Shown: positions 49,104 through 57,104 of the stretch, in pieces
How the letters are laid out: every line of letters starts with the position of its first letter
Position numbering within the stretch: the first letter of the stretch is position 1
Origin: Mesorhizobium sp.
GTDB taxonomy: Bacteria > Pseudomonadota > Alphaproteobacteria > Rhizobiales > Rhizobiaceae
DNA: 64,000 nucleotides
Assembly (NCBI RefSeq): GCF_017306545.1
Contig: NZ_JAFKID010000005.1
Location: 162,220 to 226,219, forward strand
Reading direction: 5' to 3'
Position numbers and translations under genes: made by a program
The notes under the pieces: model-generated
Databases searched by the model: none
The model's input: only the letters and a program-made list of their open reading frames with translations
What the model was told of the DNA's origin: nothing

Positions 49104-49553
49104 ATGGAAGACCATCTGGATCGCATCGACCGTAACATCCTCGGCGTACTCGCGCGCGCGGGCCGGCTTTCCATGGCCGAACTCGCCGAACGGGTCGGCC
49201 TGTCGAAAACGCCGGTACAGGCGCGCGTCAAGCGGCTGGAGAAGGACGGTTTCATTCGCGGCTATGCGGCCATCGTCGACCGCGAGAAAATGGGGGAAGG
49301 CCACGTCGCCTTTGTGCAGGTGAAGCTGTCTGACACCCGCTCGGCCGCCCTGGACGCCTTCAACCGCGCCGTGACGGGCGTGCCGGAGATCGAGCAATGC
49401 CACATGATGGCGGCGAGCTTCGATTACCTCCTGAAAGTGCGCACCCGCGACATCGCCGCCTACCGCCGCGTACTGGGCGAGCGCATCTCCGCCCTGCCCC
49501 ACGTCGCCCAGACCTCGACTTTCGTGGCGATGGAAACGGTGAAGGACCGCTAA
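49104..49553 (+). CDS. putR: Lrp/AsnC-family regulator of proline catabolism
   Basis: A 149-residue Lrp-type regulator with an N-terminal helix-turn-helix (LDRIDRNILGVLARAGRLSMAELAERVGLSKTPVQARVKRLEKDGFI in pieces) and a RAM sensor domain (VPEIEQCHMMAASFDYLLKVRTRDIAAYRRVLGERI). In Agrobacterium and Rhodobacter the divergent PutR activates putA with proline. Here it diverges from putA with 146 bases between the starts; that stretch is AT-rich near the putR end, as expected for Lrp targets. Confidence 0.92.
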   Translation: MEDHLDRIDRNILGVLARAGRLSMAELAERVGLSKTPVQARVKRLEKDGFIRGYAAIVDREKMGEGHVAFVQVKLSDTRSAALDAFNRAVTGVPEIEQCHMMAASFDYLLKVRTRDIAAYRRVLGERISALPHVAQTSTFVAMETVKDR

Positions 49554-50750
49554 TCACTCTCCCAGCGTCTTCAAAAATGCCACCAGCGCGGCACGCTCGC
49601 GGTCCGATAGCGTTAGCGGATGCGTCTCGTTGACACCTTCGACGCTTGGCGCCGCCTCGGCATAGTGCGCCACGACCGCTTCCAGCGTCTTGAATTGGCC
49701 GGCATGCATATAGGGTGGACGTCCCGCCACGCCGCGCAAGGACGGCGTCTTGTAGGCGCGGATCAGTTCCGCCCCGGTCCGCCTCATGAATTTCAGTTCG
49801 CCGCAGGCCTCTTCGCCGCCGTCGCGGAAAGCGCCCAGGCAGTTGAACGGATCGGCGTCCAGTTCGGCGAGCACGGCGATGCGCCCCCGGTCCGACGGCA
49901 GGTCCGGCACCGGCGGCGTGCCGTTGTTGTGGAAGGAGCCGTCGGTGAAACGCGGGCCGTCGTGGCAGGTCACGCAGTTCGCCTTGCCGATGAACAGTTT
50001 CAGTCCGAGCATTTCCTGATCCGAGAAGACAGAGTCGCCCTGAGGCGAAACCCCTTCCGCAAGCGCCTTTGCGAAGCGGTCGAACCGAGTCTCGGCCGGC
50101 ATGATCGACCGCTCGAAAGCGGCGAGCACCTTGCCGACATTGGCGAAAACGCGATTGACGCCGTCGCGCTGGACGTCGGTCATGCCCGCCCACGCCGCCT
50201 TTTCGGCCGCCGTGCCGAGAGGGCTGGCATCGGAAGGCACCGTGGAAAGGTCGGGCAGCGGCCCGAAGATGCGTTCGTAGCGTTCGCCGAAACGGCTTTG
50301 GATATAGTGCGCGTAAGCCGCCCGGTTGCCCGCCTGTTCCAGCGGATTTTCCAGCGGCACCAGGGCCTGCGCCCAAAGGCTGTCGCGCCGTCCGTCCCAG
50401 AAGAAGAAGGAGTTGTAGGCGACGCCCGCCAGCGGCATCGTGCGCCTTGTGCCGCGCGCCACGCCGAACCCTTGCGGCAAGTCGTCCTGGAACTGCCGGT
50501 CTATCTTGTGGCAGGTCGAGCAGGCGACCGTGCCGTCGCGGCTCATCGAAAGATCGAAGAACAGCGTCGAGCCGAAAGCTTCGGCGGCCGGCACGTCGGC
50601 ATAGCGGTTGGTCGTGTCGGCCGGCAAAGGCGGCAGCGCCGAAAGCGCCAGCGAAGCGATCGTCTTTTTCTCCGCGTCGGAGAAATCCGGCTTTCCGCAC
50701 CCCGCAAGAACCGCGCAGAGCGCAAGGGCGAGGCCTGTCCGCCGCCTCAT
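49554..50750 (-). CDS. Diheme cytochrome c peroxidase / MauG-MbnH-like lipoprotein
   Basis: A 398-residue exported protein with two c-type heme motifs, CSTCH at 77-81 and CVTCH at 259-263, in two cytochrome domains. The signal ends in a lipobox LAGC, so C18 is probably lipidated and the protein sits in an envelope membrane. The WDGRRDSLWAQALVPLENP stretch recalls MbnH/MauG-type diheme enzymes, some of which oxidise residues in partner proteins, as well as cytochrome c peroxidases. The ATG at 50750 is 7 bases after a FixH-like gene, with GAGCAGG before it. Which electron donor or substrate it uses is unknown. Confidence 0.84.
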   Translation of the reverse strand: MRRRTGLALALCAVLAGCGKPDFSDAEKKTIASLALSALPPLPADTTNRYADVPAAEAFGSTLFFDLSMSRDGTVACSTCHKIDRQFQDDLPQGFGVARGTRRTMPLAGVAYNSFFFWDGRRDSLWAQALVPLENPLEQAGNRAAYAHYIQSRFGERYERIFGPLPDLSTVPSDASPLGTAAEKAAWAGMTDVQRDGVNRVFANVGKVLAAFERSIMPAETRFDRFAKALAEGVSPQGDSVFSDQEMLGLKLFIGKANCVTCHDGPRFTDGSFHNNGTPPVPDLPSDRGRIAVLAELDADPFNCLGAFRDGGEEACGELKFMRRTGAELIRAYKTPSLRGVAGRPPYMHAGQFKTLEAVVAHYAEAAPSVEGVNETHPLTLSDRERAALVAFLKTLGE

Positions 50751-50757
50751 AGCCTGC

Positions 50758-51195
50758 TCATGGAACAATGTTGAAGACCACCGTATCCGACCCCTGCGCG
50801 GCCGATATGGTCAGCCTGAGCTGCCATAGGCCGCTCATGGTGAATTTCACACCGTCGATGCGATAATGCCCCTGCCCCAGATAGCCGGTCACTTGCGGGC
50901 TGGTGGGCAGGCCATGGTCGTGCTGCGGCATGCCGCCGGCGATATCGATGGCCGCGTTCTCCACCGGGGTACCGTCCCTGGCCACGAGCGTCAGTTGCCA
51001 GCTTTGCAGAAGGCCCTGCTGCACGGCACCGCTCTGCGGGCGCAGGCTGGCGACGAACAGCCCGTTTGCGGTCGGCTTCGAGAGCGACAGGTCCGGCCCC
51101 TGCCCGGCACCATGCAGATAGACCGCGGCCACAATGCCGGCCAGGGCGGCGGCAAGCCCGATAACAGCCAGAAGGTAGCGCCACAACGATGCCAA
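50758..51195 (-). CDS. FixH/YtkA-like membrane-anchored protein
   Basis: A protein of about 145 residues with one N-terminal helix at about 8-28 and a periplasmic beta-sandwich of FixH/YtkA type. The motif GGMPQHDHGLPTSP (M89, H92, H94) and the end GHYRIDGVKFTMSGLWQLRLTI are typical. Relatives are linked to copper or cytochrome oxidase assembly. I start it at a TTG at 51195, because GGAGAGGAG lies about 5 bases upstream; no suitable ATG is in frame. It is co-transcribed with the diheme peroxidase and diverges from the sugar kinase gene. Confidence 0.75.
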   Translation of the reverse strand: MASLWRYLLAVIGLAAALAGIVAAVYLHGAGQGPDLSLSKPTANGLFVASLRPQSGAVQQGLLQSWQLTLVARDGTPVENAAIDIAGGMPQHDHGLPTSPQVTGYLGQGHYRIDGVKFTMSGLWQLRLTISAAQGSDTVVFNIVP

Positions 51196-51337
51196 GCCCG
51201 CTCCTCTCCATGACGGATAAACGTTCCGGCGGCCCGCCGTCGTCCCGCGGCACGCAAGGCCGCAATGTCCGGCGCCAACCATGGCGCCGTTGCGGGCAAA
51301 AGGCTACAGCTTGCCCGCGTCACGACGGGAGGAATCG

Positions 51338-52270
51338 ATGGTTACGGAAAACGCCCCATCCGGCATCGCCGCCATCGGCGAATGCATGCTCGAACTGTCC
51401 GGCCGGAACGGCGAGGACTGGCGCATGAGTTTCGCCGGCGACACGTTCAACACGCTGTGGGCGCTGCACGCGCTCAACGCAGACCGGCCGTCCACCTATG
51501 TCTCCGCCTTCGGCGACGATCCCTTCTCGCGCGACCAGATCGCCTTTTTCGGCAGGCACGGCATCGGTGTCGGCAGCAGTCCGGTCATCGCCGGCGCGCG
51601 CCCCGGCCTCTATGCGATCACCCTGACCGGCGCGGAGCGCTCCTTCACCTACTGGCGCGCCGACGCCGCGGCGCGGCAACTCGCTTCCGACCCGGCAGCG
51701 CTCGCCAAAAATCTTGAAAATCAGGCGCTTGTCTATTTTTCCGGAATCACCTTGGCAATTCTGGATGCACCGGGGCGCAAGACCTTGCTGGCCGCCGTCG
51801 CCGCCGCGCGCGCCGCCGGCAGCCTGATCGCCTTCGATCCGAATTACCGGCCGCGCCTATGGGCGAACACGGCCGAGGCGCAGGCCGCGATCGCCGGCGC
51901 CCTGGAAACGACCGACATCGCCTTGCCGACTTTTCCCGACGAACAGATGCTGTTTGCCGACACGACCCCGCAGCATACGGCCGAACGGTTCGGCCGAAGT
52001 GTCGCGGAAGTGGTGGTGAAGAACGGCGAGCAGCCGGCGCTCGTCTCAGCCGGACGCCAGTTGCAAACCGTGCCGGCCATCCGCGTCGAGATACCGGTGG
52101 ACACCACTGGCGCCGGCGATTCGTTCAACGGCGCCTATCTGGCCGCACGGCTCGCCGGCCATGCCCCTGCCGAGGCTGCCCGCCGCGCCCACCGTGTCGC
52201 CGCCGCCGTGGTACAGGTGCGCGGCGCGCTCGCCCCGTTCGAGATATTGAAGGCGGCGTTCGACGGCTGA
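51338..52270 (+). CDS. kdgK: PfkB-family sugar kinase, probable 2-keto-3-deoxygluconate kinase
   Basis: A 310-residue ribokinase-fold enzyme. The ATP/catalytic motif DTTGAGDSFNGAYLAARL is near the C-terminus and FAGDTFNTLWAL near the N-terminus; IAFDPNYRPRLW is typical of 2-dehydro-3-deoxygluconokinase. It would phosphorylate KDG for the Entner-Doudoroff route. GGGAGGAATCG precedes the ATG at 51338. It converges on galM with 13 bases between, so both may concern sugar acids and sugars. Confidence 0.88.
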   Translation: MVTENAPSGIAAIGECMLELSGRNGEDWRMSFAGDTFNTLWALHALNADRPSTYVSAFGDDPFSRDQIAFFGRHGIGVGSSPVIAGARPGLYAITLTGAERSFTYWRADAAARQLASDPAALAKNLENQALVYFSGITLAILDAPGRKTLLAAVAAARAAGSLIAFDPNYRPRLWANTAEAQAAIAGALETTDIALPTFPDEQMLFADTTPQHTAERFGRSVAEVVVKNGEQPALVSAGRQLQTVPAIRVEIPVDTTGAGDSFNGAYLAARLAGHAPAEAARRAHRVAAAVVQVRGALAPFEILKAAFDG

Positions 52271-52283
52271 GCCGCCGCACCGG

Positions 52284-53303
52284 CTACATCATCCGGAACC
52301 GGTATTCCGTCACATGGTGATAGGCCTCGCCCGGCAGCAGCGTCGCTTGCGGGAAATACGGCCGGTTGGGCGCATCGGGCCAGATCTGCGGTTCGAGACA
52401 GAGGCCGGAAAACGGCTTGTAGGCGATCCCGTCCAGGCCGGGGACCAGCGGCGACACGTGCTGGCCGACATAGAGCTGAAGGCCGGGCTCGGTCGTCCAC
52501 ACCTCCATCTCGACGCCCGATGCCGCGCCCTGAACCCAGGCCGCCTGCTTCAAGGTTCCGCGGGAGGCGGCGAGGCAGAAATTGCTGTCATAAGCAAACG
52601 GCTCGCCGGATGCGTCGGCACGCAGCGGCCGCGCCTGCCTGAAATCGAACGGCGTGCCGTCCACCGGCGCGACCACGCCGGTCGGGATCATGTCGCCGTC
52701 GACCGGCAGGTAGGCCGAGCCGTTCAGCATCAGCCTGTGACCGAGAATGTCGCCGGCACCGCCATTATCGAGGTTGAAATAGGAATGCTGGGTCAGGTTG
52801 CACGGCGTCGGCTGGTCCGTCGTCGCGGTCAGTTCGACCGACAGCGTTCCGGGGATCTTCAGCCGGTATGTGCAGGTGACTTCCAGCGCGCCGGTAAAGC
52901 CCATCGTGCCGTCGGGATCATGCAGGGTCAGCGTGACGAAGTCTCTTCCGTGCAGCGAAACCGACCATGGCCGGCGGGAGAACCCGTCGCTGCCGCCATG
53001 CAAAAGATGCCTGCCGAGGAAATTTCGGTCGGCCTGGTAGCGGGTGCCGAACAGCGTAAAGCGGCCGTCGCGGATGCGGTTGGCGTACCGGCCGACGACG
53101 GCGCCGAAGTAGGTCGTATCCTTTTCGTAATCCTCGAGGCGGCCGTACCCCAGCACCAGCGGCGCATCGTGGCCGGCCAGCCGCAGGTCCTGGATGACCG
53201 CGCCCCAGCCGATGATGTTGGCGGTCAGGCCGCCCCCGCGAATGGTGAAGCGGGGGATGACCTCCCCCGCCTGCGTTTTGCCGAAAACTTCGCCGTCCTT
53301 CAT
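52284..53303 (-). CDS. galM: Aldose 1-epimerase (mutarotase)
   Basis: A 339-residue beta-sandwich enzyme that interconverts alpha and beta anomers of aldoses. NLTQHSYFNLDNGGAGDILGH carries the catalytic His, and LCLEPQIWPDAPN near the end the catalytic Glu. GRYANRIRDGRFTLFG is a further signature. The ATG at 53303 is clear. It lies 59 bases downstream of gabD on the same strand, possibly in one transcript. Confidence 0.92.
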   Translation of the reverse strand: MKDGEVFGKTQAGEVIPRFTIRGGGLTANIIGWGAVIQDLRLAGHDAPLVLGYGRLEDYEKDTTYFGAVVGRYANRIRDGRFTLFGTRYQADRNFLGRHLLHGGSDGFSRRPWSVSLHGRDFVTLTLHDPDGTMGFTGALEVTCTYRLKIPGTLSVELTATTDQPTPCNLTQHSYFNLDNGGAGDILGHRLMLNGSAYLPVDGDMIPTGVVAPVDGTPFDFRQARPLRADASGEPFAYDSNFCLAASRGTLKQAAWVQGAASGVEMEVWTTEPGLQLYVGQHVSPLVPGLDGIAYKPFSGLCLEPQIWPDAPNRPYFPQATLLPGEAYHHVTEYRFRMM

Positions 53304-53362
53304 CGCATTTCCCGCCGAATGGGCATTGGCCGCCGCTTGCCGCGGCAGGACGGCGCGCCGGA

Positions 53363-54820
53363 TCAGAGGCCGAGGCCGCCGATGCAGACGTATTTGGTAT
53401 CGAGATAGTCGTCGAGGCCCTGGTGGCCGCCTTCACGGCCCAGCCCCGATTCCTTGACGCCGCCGAACGGCGCCTCCGGCGTGGTGATGATGCCCTCGTT
53501 GACGCCGACCATGCCGTATTTCAGCCCTTCCATGACACGGAAGGCGCGGCCGAGATCGCCGGTGTAGAAATAACAGGCGAGGCCGAACTCGGTGTCGTTG
53601 GCGAGCGCAACCGCCTCTTCCTCGGTGTCGAACTTGAACACCGGGGCGAGCGGCCCGAAAATCTCTTCCTTCATGAACATCATGTCGGTGGTCGCGCCGG
53701 AAATGACGGTCGGTTCGAAGAACGAGCCGCCCAGCGCGTGGCGCTTGCCGCCCGACACCACCTTGCCGCCCTTGGCCTTGGCGTCGGCGATGAATTCCTC
53801 GACCTTCTCGACCGCCTTGACGTCGATCAGCGGGCCCTGCTGCACGCCGGCGTCGAGACCGGAGCCAACCTTGAGCGCCTTCGAGGCCTCGGCGAGCTTC
53901 TCGACGAACTTGTCGTGGATGCCGGCCTGCACGAAGAAGCGGTTGGTGCACACGCAAGTCTGGCCTGAATTGCGGTACTTGGCGGCGATGGCGCCCTGCA
54001 CGGCGCGGTCGAGATCGGCGTCGTCGAAGACCAGGAACGGCGCGTTGCCGCCGAGTTCCATCGACACCTTCTTGACCGTCGAGGCCGACTTCTGGATCAG
54101 CATCTTGCCGACCTCGGTCGAACCGGTGAAGGTGATCTTCTTGACCAGCGGATTGGCGCAGATCTCGTCGCCGATCTCGCCGGCCGAGCCGGTAACGATG
54201 TTGACGACACCCCTCGGAATGCCGACCTCCTCGCACAGCGCACCCCAGGCAAGGCCGGAATACGGCGTCTGCGAAGCCGGCTTGACCACCGCCGTGCAGC
54301 CGGCGGCCAGTGCCGGGCCGAGCTTGCGCGACAGCATCGAGGAGGGAAAGTTCCACGGCGTGATCGCGGCGATGACGCCGACCGGCTCGCGCGTCACCAG
54401 CACGCGGCGATCCGTCCATGGCGACGGAACCACGTCGCCATAGGCGCGGCGCGCTTCCTCGGCGAACCACAGCACATAGGCGGCCGACGAGCCGATCTCG
54501 CCTTTGGATTCGGTGAGCGACTTGCCCTGTTCGAGCGTCAGCAGTTCGGCCAGCGCGTCCTGATTGTCCATGATGGCGTCGTGCAGCTTGCGCAACAGCT
54601 TCGAGCGCTCCAGCGCGGACGTCTTGCGGAACGACAGGAAGGCCTGCTGAGCCGCCTCGATGGCGCGGCGGGTCTCGGCCTTGCCGGCCTTCGGCACGGT
54701 GCCGATCTTCAGTCCGGTGGCCGGATTGGTGACGTCGATGGTCTGGCCGGAATCGGCCTGTACCCACTCGCCGTTGATCAGGTTCGCCTGCTTCATGAAC
54801 TGGCTGGTCTTCTGCAACAT
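53363..54820 (-). CDS. gabD: NAD(P)-dependent succinate-semialdehyde dehydrogenase
   Basis: A 485-residue aldehyde dehydrogenase. The cofactor fold has ITFTGSTEVGKMLIQKSA, the catalytic Glu is in SMELGGNAPFLVFDDAD, and the nucleophile Cys is in YRNSGQTCVCTNRFFVQ. MELGGNAP and the Cys-x-Cys pair are typical of GabD. GGAGG lies 7 bases before the ATG at 54820. Other dehydrogenases of this family, such as glutarate semialdehyde dehydrogenase, are possible. Confidence 0.9.
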   Translation of the reverse strand: MLQKTSQFMKQANLINGEWVQADSGQTIDVTNPATGLKIGTVPKAGKAETRRAIEAAQQAFLSFRKTSALERSKLLRKLHDAIMDNQDALAELLTLEQGKSLTESKGEIGSSAAYVLWFAEEARRAYGDVVPSPWTDRRVLVTREPVGVIAAITPWNFPSSMLSRKLGPALAAGCTAVVKPASQTPYSGLAWGALCEEVGIPRGVVNIVTGSAGEIGDEICANPLVKKITFTGSTEVGKMLIQKSASTVKKVSMELGGNAPFLVFDDADLDRAVQGAIAAKYRNSGQTCVCTNRFFVQAGIHDKFVEKLAEASKALKVGSGLDAGVQQGPLIDVKAVEKVEEFIADAKAKGGKVVSGGKRHALGGSFFEPTVISGATTDMMFMKEEIFGPLAPVFKFDTEEEAVALANDTEFGLACYFYTGDLGRAFRVMEGLKYGMVGVNEGIITTPEAPFGGVKESGLGREGGHQGLDDYLDTKYVCIGGLGL

Positions 54821-55001
54821 GGTCTTGCCTCCGCTGGGAGCGCGCTGTCGGCGCAGGGCTGGAATTCGATGCCGGTCGCGCAGGCGGCGAGAAGACCGGT
54901 GCGCTGGACCACCGCTCTTACTCCACGGCATGCCCCGCGATCAATCGATATAGAGCAATCTAAGCAATGGGCCACGTCGGCGCAACGACATCCACTATTT
55001 A

Positions 55002-55953
55002 TCAGACAAATATGGCGTTCGCGACGGCAAGCCAGAAAGAGGTCGTCACCATCGCCATGGCGGTGGCAAGGGTCATCTGGCCGGAGGCGAGCGCCTGCCC
55101 GGTGCCGAACTGCGTGGCGATCAGGTAGGCGTTGACGCCCGTGGGCAGGGCCGCGGCCGCCACGACCACCTTGGCCGTCAGCGGCAGCAGGCCGAGCAGC
55201 AAGGCGGCGCACAGCGCCACCGCCGGCATTGGAAAGAGTTTCAGCACTGAAAGCACGATCGTCGGGCGGACGTTGCCGCTGACGCCGAAACGCCGCAGGC
55301 TGAGCCCCATGGCGAACAGCGCCACCGGCCCCGCCACCCCGGCCAGCGCATCGACGAGCCGCGAAACAAGCGGCGGCAGCGGCAGTCCGGTCAGGCGCCA
55401 TGCCCAGCCGGCGGCGATGCCGACCACCAGCAGATTGGACGCGATGCGCCGCAGGAACAGCCGCAGGATGCACAGCACGTGGACATGGCCGTCGCTTTTC
55501 GGGCCGAACAGTTCGAACAGCACCACGGAGGTCATGATCATCACCGGCAGGTGCACCGAAACCAGAAGCGACAGCACCTCGAAGCCGGGCGTTCCGAAGA
55601 CGCCCAGCATGAAAGGTATACCCGGCAGCACGAGATTCGAAAAAGCCTAGGAAACGCCGCCGACGACGCCGGCGCGCGCATCCCTGCCAAAAACGCGGGT
55701 AACGACGAGATGCCAGGCAGCCCAGGTCACGGCCGCCGCCGTGAAATAGGCGCACCACAAGGCCCAGGGCGACGCCCCCCTGGAAATCGGCGCCGACCAC
55801 GGTGCGAAAAAGCAGTAGCGGCATCGCCATGTTGACCGCGAATTCCGCCACGCCTTCGCCGGTTTCGGCTCTGAGGTAGCCGGTCAGGCCGCAGCCATAG
55901 CCCAGGGCGACAAGGCCGAAGACGAACAGGACCGTTTCGGTAAGCCCGGACAT
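55002..55953 (-). pseudogene. AEC-family permease, broken by a frameshift and a stop codon
   Basis: The N-terminal part reads MSGLTETVLFVFGLVALGYG from the ATG at 55953. The frame is lost at a run of six C (55775-55780, six G in the gene). If one base is removed, reading goes on through APWALWCAYFTAAAVTWAAW-like membrane sequence until an in-frame TAG at 55647-55649, at the place where the family has SxAFSN. After it AFSNLVLPGIPFMLG and the rest of an auxin-efflux-carrier-like permease follow to the stop at 55002. Repaired, it would be about 316 residues, the usual length. A sequencing error could explain the frameshift but hardly both lesions. Confidence 0.8.
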
Positions 55954-56106
55954 GACTGCTCCGGTTTGGGCATCCGGCGATAGGCGAGAGCCGGAAACCA
56001 CGCAACCGGCAGGCCGCTCCTGCTTGCTTTCACCCGGCGCGCCTTGCTTTCGCGCCGGCGATGCCGTCCCTATATCCTGCCGGCCATACCCGCCGAAAGG
56101 ATTCAC

Positions 56107-56655
56107 ATGCTCCGTCTCGTCCTGATGTTGCTGCTCGTCGCGGCGCCCGTGGCAGCGCAGGCCACGGAAGCCGGCTGGGCACTGTTGCGCGGCGGCGGCC
56201 ATGTCGTGCTTCTGCGCCATGCCGCGGCGACCGGCATCAGCGAACCGGCCGGGTTCGATATCGAAAAGTGCTCGACCCAGCGCAATCTGTCGGAACGCGG
56301 CAAGCAGCAGGCGCGCAAGATCGGCGCATTGTTCGCCGCTCGCGCCGCGCCCGTCGAGCGCATCCTCTCCAGCCGCTATTGCCGCTGCCTCGACACCGCC
56401 CGCATCGCCTTCGAATCGGAGCCGGAATCGCTGGCCGCGCTCGACCCGCCGGCCTCCGACGAGATGGCGAGGACGGCCCAGATGGCGGAAATCGTCCGGC
56501 AGATCGGAGACTTCTCCGGCGCCGACAATATGGTCATGGTCACGCATCTGGAGGATATCCAGGCGCTGACCGGCGTGTCGCCGCGCGAGGGCGAGGCCGT
56601 CATCGTGGCGCCCGACGGCGAGAGGCTGCGCGTCCTCGGCCGCATCGTCTTTTGA
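56107..56655 (+). CDS. Secreted histidine phosphatase-family protein
   Basis: A 182-residue protein with a signal peptide (MLRLVLMLLLVAAPVAAQATE) and a histidine-phosphatase (phosphoglycerate mutase-like) fold. The RHG-type motif reads LLRHAAATG, followed by QRNLSERGKQQA, RILSSRYCRCLDTA and the second catalytic His in MVTHLEDIQALTG. It is presumably periplasmic, with an unknown phosphate ester as substrate. AAGGA precedes the ATG at 56107. It is separate from the acpXL operon that begins 114 bases later. Confidence 0.84.
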   Translation: MLRLVLMLLLVAAPVAAQATEAGWALLRGGGHVVLLRHAAATGISEPAGFDIEKCSTQRNLSERGKQQARKIGALFAARAAPVERILSSRYCRCLDTARIAFESEPESLAALDPPASDEMARTAQMAEIVRQIGDFSGADNMVMVTHLEDIQALTGVSPREGEAVIVAPDGERLRVLGRIVF

Positions 56656-56768
56656 GCAACGGTCCGCCCTTGCGCTGAACCGTCACGATATTTCGGCCTT
56701 TTCCTGCCTCGAAAAACCGATTAGACAGCGCCCAACAGCCCAAGTACGCATCAATCGAGGGAAAAACC

Positions 56769-57050
56769 TTGGCCACCACGTTCGAAAAAGTCGCCAAGAT
56801 CATCGCCGACACCAGCGAGATCGACATCGACACCATCACCCCCGAGAGCCACACCATCGACGACCTTGGCATCGACAGCCTCGACTTCCTCGATATCGTC
56901 TTCGCCATCGACAAGGAATTCGGCATCAAGGTGCCGCTCGAGAAGTGGACGCAGGAAGTCAACGACGGCAAGGTTTCGACCGACGAATATTTCGTCATGA
57001 AGAACCTGTGTGCCAAGATCGACGGGCTGGTTGCAGCCAAGAACGCCTGA
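56769..57050 (+). CDS. acpXL: Acyl carrier protein AcpXL for very-long-chain fatty acid of lipid A
   Basis: A 93-residue acyl carrier protein that carries the growing 27-hydroxyoctacosanoate chain later put on lipid A. The phosphopantetheine serine is in [15 protein letters not shown]; the [30 protein letters not shown] tail (read in pieces) distinguishes AcpXL from AcpP. The start is TTG at 56769, after GAGGGAAAAACC. It is the first gene of a five-gene run to lpxXL. Confidence 0.95.
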   Translation: MATTFEKVAKIIADTSEIDIDTITPESHTIDDLGIDSLDFLDIVFAIDKEFGIKVPLEKWTQEVNDGKVSTDEYFVMKNLCAKIDGLVAAKNA

Positions 57051-57104
57051 GGCCGAAGAGTGCCTGCCTTGACGGGCGGCGACGGCCGGCCCACAAGACC
57101 CGCC

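Noticed and set aside
54793-56547. A 584-residue minus-strand frame covering the AEC region
   Set aside because: Only its segment just after 55953 is real AEC sequence. The rest runs out of frame through the permease and antisense to the histidine phosphatase gene.
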